A stretch of DNA of 58,610 nt from Bacteroidota bacterium (GCA_028288625.1 JAQBNI010000110.1:1-58610), one strand, 5' to 3'; shown: positions 1 to 9,443, counted from the first letter of the stretch. The notes: generated by a model from the sequence alone, not told the origin. A program made the numbers and translations.

Positions 1-1
1 T

Positions 2-1078
2 GGAGAAGGTGAAGTATTATATAAAGGGAAGATTACTGCTTCTTCTACTGTCTTTAAAAAAGAAAAAATAAAACCGCTTACCATTCACAAGAGAGAAGGA
101 ATAGCAATAATCAACGGCACCTCGGTGATGACAGGCATTGGCTTGATCAATACTATTTATGCCAAAAAATTAATGAACTGGGCTATTATTTTTTCAAGCA
201 TTATTAGTGAATTAGTAGAAGCTTTCGACGATCATTTAACTGCAGAATTAAATAATGTAAAAAAACATTCGGGGCAGCAAAGAGTAGCAAAAGCGATGCA
301 CGACCTGGTGAGTGAAAGCAAGCTCATCAAAAAGCGTATAGATTATCTCTATGTGCACCACGATATTGCCAAGGAGATGATGGAGGAAAAAGTACAGGAA
401 TATTATTCACTGAGATGTGTGCCCCAGATCCTAGGTCCGATCCTGGACGCTATTGAAAATACGGAAACTGTACTCGTAAATGAATTGAATTCAGTAAATG
501 ATAATCCCGTCATTGATGTAGAAAATAATAATATTTTTCACGGCGGAAATTTTCATGGCGATTATGTTTCCTTCGAAATGGATAAGCTAAAAATTGCGAT
601 CACGAAATTAACCATGCTTACAGAAAGGCAACTCAATTATTTATTAAACAACAAGATCAACGAAAAACTTCCTCCGTTTATAAACCTTGGAAAACTCGGT
701 TTAAACTTTGGAATACAAGGACTGCAGTTTACGGCAACCTCAACAACTGCTGAGTCTCAGACCTTATCCATGCCGATGTCCCTGCACAGTATTCCAAATA
801 ATAACGACAACCAGGATATCGTAAGCATGGGCTGCAATGCTGCATTGATCACTAAAAAAGTAATTGAAAATGCTTTCGAAGTGATGTCTATTCATGCAAT
901 CGCAATTATACAGGCTGTCGATTATCTTAAATTCGCAAAAAAATTATCTCCGGTTTCAAATCAAGTCTATAATGAGTTGCGCGAAATTTGCCCGGTCATT
1001 ATAGAAGACAGACCGCTCTACAAAACCATACAGGAGATCACTGCTTACTTAAAAGATAAGAATAATAAATTATTGTAA
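2..1078 (+). CDS. Aromatic amino acid ammonia-lyase (HAL/PAL/TAL family), 5' end missing
   Basis: The frame is open from base 2, so the gene begins before the window; about 358 C-terminal residues of a usual ~500 are present. The family removes ammonia from histidine, phenylalanine or tyrosine using an MIO cofactor built from an Ala-Ser-Gly triad. That triad should lie just upstream, because the visible part opens with GEGEVLYKG and continues to IAIINGTS, which follow the MIO loop in this family. SVNDNPVI and GGNFHGDYV are family motifs. The substrate-selecting residue is not visible. The next genes (ketoreductase, ketosynthase, ACP, acyltransferase) are not histidine-degradation genes, so a role in supplying the cinnamoyl or coumaroyl starter of a flexirubin or aryl-polyene pigment is more likely than HutH. 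The family is certain; the substrate is inferred. Confidence 0.87.
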   Translation, partial: GEGEVLYKGKITASSTVFKKEKIKPLTIHKREGIAIINGTSVMTGIGLINTIYAKKLMNWAIIFSSIISELVEAFDDHLTAELNNVKKHSGQQRVAKAMHDLVSESKLIKKRIDYLYVHHDIAKEMMEEKVQEYYSLRCVPQILGPILDAIENTETVLVNELNSVNDNPVIDVENNNIFHGGNFHGDYVSFEMDKLKIAITKLTMLTERQLNYLLNNKINEKLPPFINLGKLGLNFGIQGLQFTATSTTAESQTLSMPMSLHSIPNNNDNQDIVSMGCNAALITKKVIENAFEVMSIHAIAIIQAVDYLKFAKKLSPVSNQVYNELREICPVIIEDRPLYKTIQEITAYLKDKNNKLL

Positions 1079-1087
1079 TTTTACTTC

Positions 1088-1816
1088 ATGGAATACGCAT
1101 TGGTTACCGGTGGTTCGAGAGGAATTGGAAGCGCCGTTTGTTTAAAATTGGCAAAGCAAGGATATAATATTCTGTTGAATTATAAATCCAATGATGAAGA
1201 AGCCAACAAATCAAAAACAGCAATTGAAGAGCTCGGTGTGCAATGCACCTTACTAAAATTTGATGTTTCCGATAAAGAAGAAACGAATGCGGCAATTTCA
1301 AATTGGATGAACAGCAACAAATCTTCCAGGATCGAAATATTAGTAAATAATGCAGGCATCACCCAGGATAATTTAATGGTGTTTATGCAGGAAGAACAAT
1401 GGAATAACGTGATCAACACAAGCTTAAACGGTTTTTTTTATGTAACGAAATCCATTATAAAAAGCATGATCTCCAACAGATATGGAAGGATAATTAATAT
1501 TGTTTCTTTATCAGGAATAAAAGGGCTGCCGGGACAAACAAATTACTCTGCTGCAAAAGCCGGAGTGATTGGCGCAACAAAAGCATTAGCACAGGAAGTG
1601 GCAAAACGCAACATCACCGTTAATGCAGTAGCTCCGGGTTTTATCACAACAGATATGACAAAAGATTTAGATGAAAAAAATTTATCTGAATTAATTCCCA
1701 TGAAAAGATTTGGAACGCCTGAAGAAATTGCGGATACAGTAGTTTTCCTGGCATCGCCTTCAGCCTCTTATATCACGGGACAAGTGATCTCCGTAAACGG
1801 CGGACTTTACACCTAA
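1088..1816 (+). CDS. fabG: 3-oxoacyl-ACP reductase, FabG-like short-chain dehydrogenase
   Basis: A 242-residue SDR of normal length. The Rossmann nucleotide motif TGGSRGIG is at residues 7-14, NNAG at 87-90 and the catalytic set at Ser140, Tyr153 and Lys157 (YSAAK). The ending ITGQVISVNGGLYT is typical of FabG, which reduces 3-oxoacyl-ACP with NADPH. It starts 9 bp after the ammonia-lyase stop and is followed by a ketosynthase and an ACP. It therefore probably works in the chain-extension cycle of a pigment polyene rather than in housekeeping fatty-acid synthesis. The family is clear; dedication to the pigment is inferred from context. Confidence 0.9.
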   Translation: MEYALVTGGSRGIGSAVCLKLAKQGYNILLNYKSNDEEANKSKTAIEELGVQCTLLKFDVSDKEETNAAISNWMNSNKSSRIEILVNNAGITQDNLMVFMQEEQWNNVINTSLNGFFYVTKSIIKSMISNRYGRIINIVSLSGIKGLPGQTNYSAAKAGVIGATKALAQEVAKRNITVNAVAPGFITTDMTKDLDEKNLSELIPMKRFGTPEEIADTVVFLASPSASYITGQVISVNGGLYT

Positions 1817-1842
1817 ATCCAAAATTATATTTAACTTTGAGT

Positions 1843-3066
1843 ATGCAAAGAGTGGTCATCACAGGCTATGGAATTTATTCCTGTATTGGTAAAAATAATG
1901 AGGAAGTAATTGATTCATTATATCATGGAAGATCGGGAATTATATATGATCCCGCCAGGAAAGAATTTGGTTACCGATCTGCATTGACAGGCTATGTGGA
2001 CCCTCCTTATCTTAAAGAATTATTAGACAGAAGAGCGCGATTAATGTTGCCGGAACAAGGCGAATATGCTTACATGTCAACGATAGAAGCGCTGAAGAAT
2101 GCAGGCTTAACGCAGGATTATATTGATGAGCATGAAGTAGGAATTATTTTTGGAAATGATAGTTCTGCAACACCAACAATAGTAGCCACTGATATTATAC
2201 GTGAAAAGAAAAGCACCGTGTTTGCCGGCTCTGGATCGGTATTTCAGTCTTTAAACTCTACAGTAACCATGAACCTCGCGACGATCTTCAGGCTCAAAGG
2301 AATTAACTTCACAGTAAGTGCAGCCTGTGCAAGCGGTTCGCAATCGATCGGGTTAGGCTATCAGTATATAAGAACAGGATTGCAGGATTGCATCATATGC
2401 GGAGGCGCACAGGAAACGGGGATTTTTTCCATGGGAAGCTTTGATGCAATTTCAGCTTTCTCGATCAGGGAAAATGAGCCCACAAAAGCTTCGCGTCCTT
2501 TTGATCGCGACAGGGATGGCTTAGTGCCCAGCGGTGGTGGCGCAACTGTGATCTTAGAAAGTCTGGAATCTGCTTTAAAACGCGGCGCTCATATTTATGG
2601 TGAAGTGATCGGGTATGGATTTTCTTCCAATGGTGGTCATATTTCAAATCCCACTGTAGATGGACCTGCGAGGTCTATTTTGAGGTCAATAAAAGATGCT
2701 AATATCGATATAAATGAAATAGATTATATAAATGCACATGCAACTTCCACGCCTGTTGGAGATGCAAGTGAAGCACAAGCTATATATTCAGTTTTTGGTG
2801 AATCTAAAGCACTGGTGAGTTCTACAAAATCCATGACCGGGCACGAATGCTGGATGGCGGGTGCAAGCGAAATTATTTATTCTTTGTTGATGATGAAAGA
2901 AGATTTCGTCGCGCCGAATATCAATTTCGAAAACCCCGATGAATATTCATCAAAATTAAATATTGCCGACAAAAAAATTAATAAAAAAATTGACGTATTT
3001 TTATCTAATTCTTTTGGATTTGGTGGAACAAATTCAACATTAATTATAAGGAAGTACACAGGTTAA
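1843..3066 (+). CDS. Beta-ketoacyl-ACP synthase (FabF/FabB type)
   Basis: A condensing enzyme of the thiolase fold that joins an acyl starter to malonyl-ACP. From the ATG at 1843 it has 407 residues. The catalytic triad is complete: Cys162 in SAACASGSQSIG, His299 in NAHATSTPVGD and His334 in TGHECWMAG. A TTG six bases upstream (1837) is a possible alternative start, but the ATG places the conserved RVVITGYG strand right at the N-terminus as usual. It lies 26 bp after the ketoreductase and 11 bp before an ACP gene. This fits an iterative type II polyketide or pigment synthase operon. Confidence 0.9.
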   Translation: MQRVVITGYGIYSCIGKNNEEVIDSLYHGRSGIIYDPARKEFGYRSALTGYVDPPYLKELLDRRARLMLPEQGEYAYMSTIEALKNAGLTQDYIDEHEVGIIFGNDSSATPTIVATDIIREKKSTVFAGSGSVFQSLNSTVTMNLATIFRLKGINFTVSAACASGSQSIGLGYQYIRTGLQDCIICGGAQETGIFSMGSFDAISAFSIRENEPTKASRPFDRDRDGLVPSGGGATVILESLESALKRGAHIYGEVIGYGFSSNGGHISNPTVDGPARSILRSIKDANIDINEIDYINAHATSTPVGDASEAQAIYSVFGESKALVSSTKSMTGHECWMAGASEIIYSLLMMKEDFVAPNINFENPDEYSSKLNIADKKINKKIDVFLSNSFGFGGTNSTLIIRKYTG

Positions 3067-3077
3067 ATTTATTTGAT

Positions 3078-3344
3078 ATGACTAACGAGGAAATAATAAA
3101 TAAGATCAACCATTTTTTTGTTGAGGAATTTGAAGCGGAAGAATCATCGCTTATTCCAACAGAAGATATGCGCAAAACTTTAGACCTGGATAGTCTTGAT
3201 TTTGTAGATCTGGTGGTCGTTGTAGAAAGCAATTTCGGATTTAAAGTGAATACGGAAGATTTTCAGAATATCATTTCTTTCCAGGATTTTTATAATTATG
3301 TCATTGAAAATTATACGCAGCAGGAAGCCGTAAAACCTTCTTAA
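3078..3344 (+). CDS. Acyl carrier protein
   Basis: An 88-residue acidic helical protein with the 4'-phosphopantetheine attachment motif DSL at Ser39 (LDLDSLDF). It should carry the growing acyl chain for the neighbouring ketosynthase and ketoreductase. It is not the housekeeping acpP type: the region around the serine is DSLDFVDLVVVVE rather than DSLDTVELVMALE, as is common for dedicated carriers in pigment clusters. The stop is one base before the next start, so it is probably translationally coupled to the acyltransferase. Confidence 0.88.
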   Translation: MTNEEIINKINHFFVEEFEAEESSLIPTEDMRKTLDLDSLDFVDLVVVVESNFGFKVNTEDFQNIISFQDFYNYVIENYTQQEAVKPS

Positions 3345-3345
3345 G

Positions 3346-4236
3346 ATGTCACAATGGCAGGGAAAATCAAAAACGAGTGCATCAGGTTATAGAATATTTG
3401 TATTCTTATTAGAGAAATTTGGTCTCGGCGCTACGTATTTTTTGCTTTATTTTGTCGCCTTCTATTACTTTCTCTTCTCACATAAAACTTCCAAGCCAAT
3501 TCTTTCTTTTTATCATAAAGAATTAGGATTTAGCAAAACGGAATCTTTCCTCAAATTATATAAAAATTATTTTAAGCTGGGACAAACGCTGATCGACAAG
3601 GTTGCAATGATGTCCGGCGTGAAAACAAATTTTACTTATCATTTTGATGGCAGGCATCACCTCGAGGAAATTGTGAAATTGGGAAAAGGTGGTTTGCTGT
3701 TAAGTGCACATGTTGGAAACTGGGAAGCTGCAGGTCAGATGCTTGAACATATCAATACGAAAGTAAACATAGTCATGTATGATGGCGAGGATGAAAACAT
3801 CAAACAATATTTAAACAAGGTTACCGGTGAGCGTACATTTAAAATCATCTATGTAAAAAATGATCTGACGCATATCTTCGAAATAAAAAATGCGCTCGCC
3901 GCAAATGAGATCGTGTGCATTCATGCCGATCGGTTTTTACCCGGCAACAAAACCATCACTTCAGATTTTTTTGACCATAAGGCACATTTCCCTTACGGAC
4001 CATTTTTATTGTCGCTGAAAATGGATGCGCCTACGGTTTTCGTCTTCGCATTTAAAGAAACCGATATGCACTATCATTTCTATTCTTCTGATCTTAATTA
4101 TTACAATAAACAGAACGGCGACACTGAACAAACAGTGCTAAAAGATTTTATTGCCGATCTCGAGGTTAAAGTGAAAAAATACCCGGAACAATGGTTTAAC
4201 TATTATGATTTTTATGCGGAAATTAACCCTGCGTGA
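3346..4236 (+). CDS. LpxL/HtrB-like acyltransferase of the pigment cluster
   Basis: A 296-residue lysophospholipid/lipid A acyltransferase-family protein. An N-terminal hydrophobic segment (about residues 27-47) anchors it to the membrane. The catalytic H-x4-E motif is seen in AHVGNWEAAG. Later blocks such as HADRFLPG and a C-terminal PEQWFNYYDF also fit the family. Acyltransferases of this type occur in flexirubin and aryl-polyene clusters, where they probably attach the acyl chain to a lipid or resorcinol acceptor. It is the last gene of the run; 177 bp without a gene follow. A role in lipid A acylation cannot be excluded. Confidence 0.75.
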   Translation: MSQWQGKSKTSASGYRIFVFLLEKFGLGATYFLLYFVAFYYFLFSHKTSKPILSFYHKELGFSKTESFLKLYKNYFKLGQTLIDKVAMMSGVKTNFTYHFDGRHHLEEIVKLGKGGLLLSAHVGNWEAAGQMLEHINTKVNIVMYDGEDENIKQYLNKVTGERTFKIIYVKNDLTHIFEIKNALAANEIVCIHADRFLPGNKTITSDFFDHKAHFPYGPFLLSLKMDAPTVFVFAFKETDMHYHFYSSDLNYYNKQNGDTEQTVLKDFIADLEVKVKKYPEQWFNYYDFYAEINPA

Positions 4237-4386
4237 ATTCAACATCCTGCATGCCTTTCATTCACCTGCAAAATTTAGAAACGCGCAAAGAATATTATGA
4301 AATTATATAGTATTATATTATGGAACAGGTTTTGTTATGAATACTTTAAACTAAATAGTTTATCTAAAGCACTGAGAACTAATTAG

Positions 4387-4394
4387 TAATTTTG
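4387..4394 (+). promoter_or_regulatory. -7 promoter element (TAnnTTTG) for the DUF5686 gene
   Basis: TAATTTTG fits the Bacteroidota -7 consensus TAnnTTTG and ends 19 bp before the GTG start at 4414. No convincing -33 TTTG is visible. The rest of 4237-4413 is AT-rich and holds nothing else I can name. Confidence 0.4.
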
Positions 4395-4413
4395 ACGTTG
4401 TTATCTTATTACC

Positions 4414-6912
4414 GTGCGGAAATTCGTTACTTCTATACTTTTTTTATTTGTCTCCTTGCTCTCTTTCGGGCAGTTTGAGCTCAAAGGTATTGTGATAGAT
4501 GCAAAAACGAAGGAGCCCCTTCCCTATGTAAATTTTTATGTTGGCTCGGGCGTTGGGGGCACCACTGACGACAGTGGAAGATTTGAGTTCACGGTAAATG
4601 CAAGAACAGATTCTGTAATTTTTTCTTATGTGGGATATAAGGATGAGATCTTAAAGAAAAGATTTTTCCGCAGGGATTCTATCGTAGTAAAATTGCACCT
4701 GGAAAGTTTTATGCTCGAAGAATTTACCGTGAAGGCGAAGAAAGGCAAGATCCCGAAAGATACCATCGCCATCAGGATATTCAGAAGCGTGGTAAGGCAT
4801 AAGGATGAAAACAAACCAAAATCCTACGACTCTTACCAATACGAGGAATACCAGAAGACCGTGGCTTCCATTTACAATATCAGTCCCAAGATCGCAAAAC
4901 GGAAAATATTAAAACCCTTCCGGTTTATCCTGGAAAACCAGGATACTTCCGCCAGTGGCGCAAGGTTTGTTCCATTGATATTGAAAGAAACATTATCGGA
5001 TTATTATTTCAACAAAGATCCTAAAAAAAATAAAACCGTTGTAAAAGCCAGCAAGGTATCCGGCATTGAACAATTGAGGTTTTCAGAGTTGCTGGATGTT
5101 GCATTCGATGATATAGAAGCTTACGACAACCAGGCTGTTCTGTATGGTAAAACATTTTTATTGCCATTTGCAGACGGTGGACTTGCACTGTATAATTATT
5201 ATTTAATAGATAGCGTTAAAGGTGCAGATAGCGCATGGATATACAATCTCGCATTCGTTCCTAAAAGTAAATCAGATCTTTTATTTAATGGACGTGCGAG
5301 CATACACGATTCTTCTTTTGCAATCATGAATATTGTTTTATCCGTTGACAGTCGCGCTAACATTAATTTCGTTAATGAGCTGGAAGTAAAACAAGGATTT
5401 GTAAATACACCGAAGGGATGGTTTAAAAATAAAGAATCAAGAACAACTAACTTACCTTTTATTCGCCGGAAGAAATCAAAAAGCATTCGCCTTTCAAGAT
5501 ACCTCGACAGGAAAGATATTATTATAGATCGTCCTATCGCCGACACTATTTTAAAACAAGAAAATACGGTGTATGTAAAGGATTACAGAAATCACCCCGA
5601 TACTTTCTGGCTTCATAACCGTCATGACACATTGAGTACACAAGAAGGAAAAGTGTACATCCTGATCGACTCTTTAAAGAACACTATGTTTTATAAAGTT
5701 ATCTCTAAGGTAGGTGGTATACTGGCAAGCGGTTATTATAAAACGCATACGCTGAACTATGGAAATTTATATCAGCTTGTCAGCTGGAACGATCTGGAAG
5801 GCGTGCGATTGCGGCTTAATCTGCAAAGTAACTGGCACTTAAGTGAATGGGTAAGTTTTAAAGTGTACGGCGCTTACGGCATCAAGGATAAGCGTTTCAA
5901 GTATGGCGGAGAAATCAGCTCCAAACTGCCGGATAAGCATCATTACCACAGCATAACTGCTGCTTACAAAGACGACTACCAACGATTCTCCTTAAACGGG
6001 AACCAAATGGATTTCGATTTTATCTATTCGTCGTTGTTTCGCAATAAATCCATTTCCGATTTGGTGTATTTAAAAGATGTGAAGCTGAGTTATTTCAGGG
6101 AATGGAAAGAAAATCTTTCTACCGAAGTTTCTTTTAATTACAGGATCTATAAAACCATCCCGGGAAGAATCGAATTCGTAAAAACAATTTCACATGGAAC
6201 AGATTTCGAAAGTGGTGGGCTTCCGGTTATAGAACGGGATACGATAAACAAATTCCATATTTTCGCGCCAAATTTTAATATCACATGGACACCCGGTGCA
6301 AAATTCTTACAAACTTCAACCAAAAAATCTTTTTTGAAAGGCAAACTCCCGCGGATCAATTTTAATTATTCTTTTAGTGTAAAAGGTAAAACGAGCGACT
6401 TCAGCTTTAACAAACTCGACCTGCTCATTGAAGAAAGATTTCCATCGCCAATTGGTCATACAATTATACAGCTCTCCGGTATGAAATTATTCGGATCGGC
6501 GCCATATCCGCTGTTAACGATTCATCCCGGTAATCAATCTTTCCTGAATGATTTCCAAAGATTCACCAATATGCGCGAAACGGAATTTATTGCCGACCAG
6601 CAGTTGACTTTATTTATCGAACACCATTTTGACGGATTTTTCTTTAATAAGATTCCGGGATGGAAAAGACTGGCGCTGAGAGAAGTTTTTATCACAAAGA
6701 TGGCGGTAAGCTCCATCAATACGAAGAACGTTTCCTTCAGTGATCTTCCGAAAGGATTATACGGGCTCAATGGATTTTATGCGGAAATAGGTTTCGGGAT
6801 AGAAAATATTGTCAGGTTCATGCGCGTTGATTTCACCTGGCGATTAACACAGCTCAACAATCCGGGCATCAGTAAATTCCGGTGGACGATGAGTTTCGCA
6901 CCAAACTTTTAA
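4414..6912 (+). CDS. DUF5686-type outer-membrane protein with CarboxypepD-reg-like N-terminus
   Basis: 832 residues starting with GTG. A signal peptide (about residues 1-19, ending FGQ) is followed by a carboxypeptidase regulatory-like beta-sandwich (about 22-105; FELKGIVIDAKTKEPLPYVN, then SVIFSYVGY). A long region rich in aromatic beta strands ends in a phenylalanine (SFAPNF), as outer-membrane barrels do. The family is widespread in Bacteroidota and looks like a TonB-receptor relative without a plug. Its substrate is unknown. It has its own promoter and is not part of the pigment run. Confidence 0.75.
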   Translation: MRKFVTSILFLFVSLLSFGQFELKGIVIDAKTKEPLPYVNFYVGSGVGGTTDDSGRFEFTVNARTDSVIFSYVGYKDEILKKRFFRRDSIVVKLHLESFMLEEFTVKAKKGKIPKDTIAIRIFRSVVRHKDENKPKSYDSYQYEEYQKTVASIYNISPKIAKRKILKPFRFILENQDTSASGARFVPLILKETLSDYYFNKDPKKNKTVVKASKVSGIEQLRFSELLDVAFDDIEAYDNQAVLYGKTFLLPFADGGLALYNYYLIDSVKGADSAWIYNLAFVPKSKSDLLFNGRASIHDSSFAIMNIVLSVDSRANINFVNELEVKQGFVNTPKGWFKNKESRTTNLPFIRRKKSKSIRLSRYLDRKDIIIDRPIADTILKQENTVYVKDYRNHPDTFWLHNRHDTLSTQEGKVYILIDSLKNTMFYKVISKVGGILASGYYKTHTLNYGNLYQLVSWNDLEGVRLRLNLQSNWHLSEWVSFKVYGAYGIKDKRFKYGGEISSKLPDKHHYHSITAAYKDDYQRFSLNGNQMDFDFIYSSLFRNKSISDLVYLKDVKLSYFREWKENLSTEVSFNYRIYKTIPGRIEFVKTISHGTDFESGGLPVIERDTINKFHIFAPNFNITWTPGAKFLQTSTKKSFLKGKLPRINFNYSFSVKGKTSDFSFNKLDLLIEERFPSPIGHTIIQLSGMKLFGSAPYPLLTIHPGNQSFLNDFQRFTNMRETEFIADQQLTLFIEHHFDGFFFNKIPGWKRLALREVFITKMAVSSINTKNVSFSDLPKGLYGLNGFYAEIGFGIENIVRFMRVDFTWRLTQLNNPGISKFRWTMSFAPNF

Positions 6913-6956
6913 TATCTATTTCCGTTTTACATTGTGCTTATCCTCATTTAAAAAAG

Positions 6957-6964
6957 TATTTTTG
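6957..6964 (+). promoter_or_regulatory. -7 promoter element for the TPR gene
   Basis: TATTTTTG matches TAnnTTTG. A TTG at 6932-6934 lies about 22 bp upstream and could be the -33 box. The ATG at 6982 follows 17 bp later. Confidence 0.5.
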
Positions 6965-6981
6965 CATCTCAATTTATCATT

Positions 6982-7638
6982 ATGGATTTCATGAAAATAT
7001 ATGTCAAGTACCGGTTTTATGCAGCATTTGCTGTTTTGGCGATCGGTATCTTACTCCACATTTTTGTTTACAAGGGATGGCAATGGTCCATCATCCTGTA
7101 CATTGCTTCCGTCGGTACTATTGTGTTTGATATTTTCATCGGTCCCATGCGTTACCTACAAAAAAAAGTGGAAGCAGGAGATATTGATGGTGCCAAGGAA
7201 GTGTTGACCTGGATAAAATTTCCGAACCTGTTGATCAAGCCGGTGCGCCAGGGATATTACATGCTGCAGTCTAATTTCGATATGGCAAACCAGGATCTTG
7301 CTTCAGCCGAAGCAAACATTCGTAAAAGTCTTGCCAACAAAAGCGATATGCTCGGCGGCTCGCAGGAAGGTATTTCGTATCTGCAGCTCGGAAGTATTGA
7401 ATTGCAAAAAGGAAATAATAAAGAAGCATTAAAGAACCTGAAGATCGCCATACAAAAGGGTGTTCCGGATGATGATAATTTGGCGACTGCTTATTTGCAG
7501 ATCTGTTCAATTTATGCGCAGCGCCGCGAAATAAAAGTGGCGAAAGAATATCTCCGCAGGGCAAATGCATTGAAAGTAAAAAATGAAGAGGTAAAGAAAC
7601 AGCTGAAGGAAGTGAACAAGCAGCTTGCCAGAGCGTAA
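6982..7638 (+). CDS. Membrane-anchored tetratricopeptide repeat protein
   Basis: 218 residues. Two hydrophobic segments (about 9-27 and 31-50) come first, followed by a soluble helical part with TPR-like pairs, for example ISYLQLGSIELQKGNNKEAL and DDNLATAYLQICSIYAQRR. The C-terminus is lysine-rich and probably coiled. TPRs are protein-binding scaffolds; no partner can be named. The gene stands alone behind its own promoter and is followed by repeat arrays and the aminopeptidase gene. Confidence 0.7.
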   Translation: MDFMKIYVKYRFYAAFAVLAIGILLHIFVYKGWQWSIILYIASVGTIVFDIFIGPMRYLQKKVEAGDIDGAKEVLTWIKFPNLLIKPVRQGYYMLQSNFDMANQDLASAEANIRKSLANKSDMLGGSQEGISYLQLGSIELQKGNNKEALKNLKIAIQKGVPDDDNLATAYLQICSIYAQRREIKVAKEYLRRANALKVKNEEVKKQLKEVNKQLARA

Positions 7639-7640
7639 GA

Positions 7641-7661
7641 AATGTTGAATGATGAATGATG
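7641..7661 (+). repeat. Heptad array, family A (three 7-nt units)
   Basis: Three units, AATGTTG then two AATGATG, with a partial fourth. The array starts 2 bp after the TPR stop codon. It has the same word as the arrays at 10554-10659 and 25568-25602. Confidence 0.75.
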
Positions 7662-7696
7662 AATTAAATGAGAAACAAATATTTTGTATTTTCATC

Positions 7697-7728
7697 TTCA
7701 AATTATCTCATTTTCAAATCTTCAAATT
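7697..7728 (+). repeat. Octad array, family B, in the leader of the aminopeptidase gene
   Basis: Four 8-nt units with TTCAAATT or TTCAAATC at 7697, 7713 and 7721 and a variant ATCTCATT at 7705. It ends 6 bp before the ATG at 7735. Bases 7687-7736 contain no G on the sense strand. The array at 24688-24719 carries the same units, including the variant, on the other strand. Confidence 0.8.
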
Positions 7729-7734
7729 ATTTTC

Positions 7735-9024
7735 ATGAAATATTCTTCTATCAGCAAGCAGCTTTTTATTGATAACAGGAAAAAATTCGCGCAGGAATTG
7801 CCGCCGAATTCTATGGCGATATTACTGGCGAGTGATGAAATGCCGCGTAGCGCCGATGCAACATTTGTCTTTCGTCAAAACCCCGATCTTTTTTGGTTAA
7901 GCGGTATCGACCAGGAAAAAACAATGCTCATCATTTATCCTGACTGTCCCAATCCTGCTTACCGCGAAGCCTTATTTCTCCGAAAAACAAACGAGCATAT
8001 TGCAGTGTGGGAAGGACATAAATATACAATGGAAGAAGCACGTGAAGCTTCAGGTATACAGAAAATTTTCTGGACGGATAGCTTTGATGCTGCTTTAAAA
8101 GTTGTGATGAATTATTGTGAAAAAGTTTTTGTAAACATTAATGAGAATGACCGGAATGAAAGTGAGGTTCCGTATAAAGATATTCGTTTTGCAAATGAAT
8201 TAAAATACAGATATCCGGCACATGAAATAAAAAGACTCGGTCCGATCATGGCAAAACTGCGCAGTATAAAAGATCCTGTTGAAGTGGAACTGATCCGGAA
8301 GGCTTGTGAGATCACGCGCGATGGATTTTTGCGCGTGCTTAAATTTATGAAGCCGGGTGTTTTTGAATATGAAGTGGAAGCGGAAATCATTCATGAATTT
8401 ATCCGTCAGCGCAGCAGCGGACATGCGTACACGCCAATCATTGCAAGCGGTTACAGTGCATGCGTGCTGCATTACGTTGATAATAACAAGGAATGTAAGG
8501 ATGGAGATCTGGTGTTGATGGACTTCGGCTCGGAGTACGCAAATTATGCTTCGGACCTCACGAGAACAATTCCTGCAAACGGAAAATTTTCTCCGCGACA
8601 AAAAGATGTGTACAATGCTGTATTACGCGTAATGAAGGAAGCGAAGAGCATGCTGAAGGCAGGAAATACTTTTCTTGAATACAATAAAGAAGTTGGAAAA
8701 ATAATGGAAAGTGAATTGATCGGTCTCGGTTTATTGAATAAGGATGATGTCGCAAAACAGGATCCTGAAAATCCGCTCTATAAAAAATATTTCATGCATG
8801 GCACTTCGCACTTTTTGGGAATTGATGTACATGACATCGGCAACCGCTATGTCCCGATGCAGGCGGGAAATGTATTTACCTGCGAACCGGGAATTTATAT
8901 TCCTGAAGAAAAGTTAGGCGTCCGCATTGAAAACGATATCCTCATTACAGAAAACGGGAATACGGATCTGATGCATGACATTCCTGTTGAAATAGAGGAG
9001 ATAGAAGGTCTGATGAATGCATAA
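7735..9024 (+). CDS. pepP: Xaa-Pro aminopeptidase (aminopeptidase P, M24B)
   Basis: 429 residues from the ATG at 7735. An upstream in-frame start would translate the repeat leader, so it was set aside. An aminopeptidase P N-terminal domain (about 1-160) is followed by the pita-bread M24 domain. The five metal ligands are visible: Asp263 and Asp274 (MDFGSEYANYASDLT), His359 (HGTSHFLGIDVHD), Glu384 (CEPGIYIP) and Glu399 (RIENDILIT). The enzyme removes N-terminal residues that precede proline, using two Mn ions. No signal peptide is seen, so it is cytoplasmic. Confidence 0.93.
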   Translation: MKYSSISKQLFIDNRKKFAQELPPNSMAILLASDEMPRSADATFVFRQNPDLFWLSGIDQEKTMLIIYPDCPNPAYREALFLRKTNEHIAVWEGHKYTMEEAREASGIQKIFWTDSFDAALKVVMNYCEKVFVNINENDRNESEVPYKDIRFANELKYRYPAHEIKRLGPIMAKLRSIKDPVEVELIRKACEITRDGFLRVLKFMKPGVFEYEVEAEIIHEFIRQRSSGHAYTPIIASGYSACVLHYVDNNKECKDGDLVLMDFGSEYANYASDLTRTIPANGKFSPRQKDVYNAVLRVMKEAKSMLKAGNTFLEYNKEVGKIMESELIGLGLLNKDDVAKQDPENPLYKKYFMHGTSHFLGIDVHDIGNRYVPMQAGNVFTCEPGIYIPEEKLGVRIENDILITENGNTDLMHDIPVEIEEIEGLMNA

Positions 9025-9068
9025 GATTTTCATTCCGCAAAACAGATCACATCAACTAAAAGATCTTA

Positions 9069-9443
9069 TTACTTAGTGGCAGTAAATGTACCCACACCCG
9101 CACTGCTCGTGCCATTGCCCTGAGTTCCTGCCATGAAAGTTGCTGTTGAATTCATTTTTGCCGCGGCAGATCTTATATCGCTGCCAAATGTCCAATGCCA
9201 CCGCACAGAATCCGAACCTACAGTGTAAGTTCCTTCATACTTGTCTGCCAGTGACGAATCTGCGGATGCTACAAATACCCTGACCGTGCTATTCGATCTG
9301 AATAAAAATTCAATGCCATCGAATCCCGTTGATCCTGTCCAATAACCTACTACTGATGGTGTGGAGGTGGTAGTAGAGCTTTTTTTGCAAGCTGCAATAC
9401 TTAATAGTATCGCCGCAACGCTGAAGAAGAATACTTTTTTCAT
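9069..9443 (-). CDS. Small lipoprotein, lipocalin-like
   Basis: About 124 residues from the ATG at 9443. A lipoprotein signal peptide ends in the lipobox SIAAC, followed by KKSSTTTSTPS, a Ser/Thr linker. The rest, starting VVGYWTGS, is beta-rich (GTYTVGSDSVRWHW) and resembles the small lipocalin-like lipoproteins of Bacteroidota. The CKKSS start is shared with the nuclease-like lipoproteins at 43651 and 45550. Function unknown. Confidence 0.65.
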   Translation of the reverse strand: MKKVFFFSVAAILLSIAACKKSSTTTSTPSVVGYWTGSTGFDGIEFLFRSNSTVRVFVASADSSLADKYEGTYTVGSDSVRWHWTFGSDIRSAAAKMNSTATFMAGTQGNGTSSAGVGTFTATK

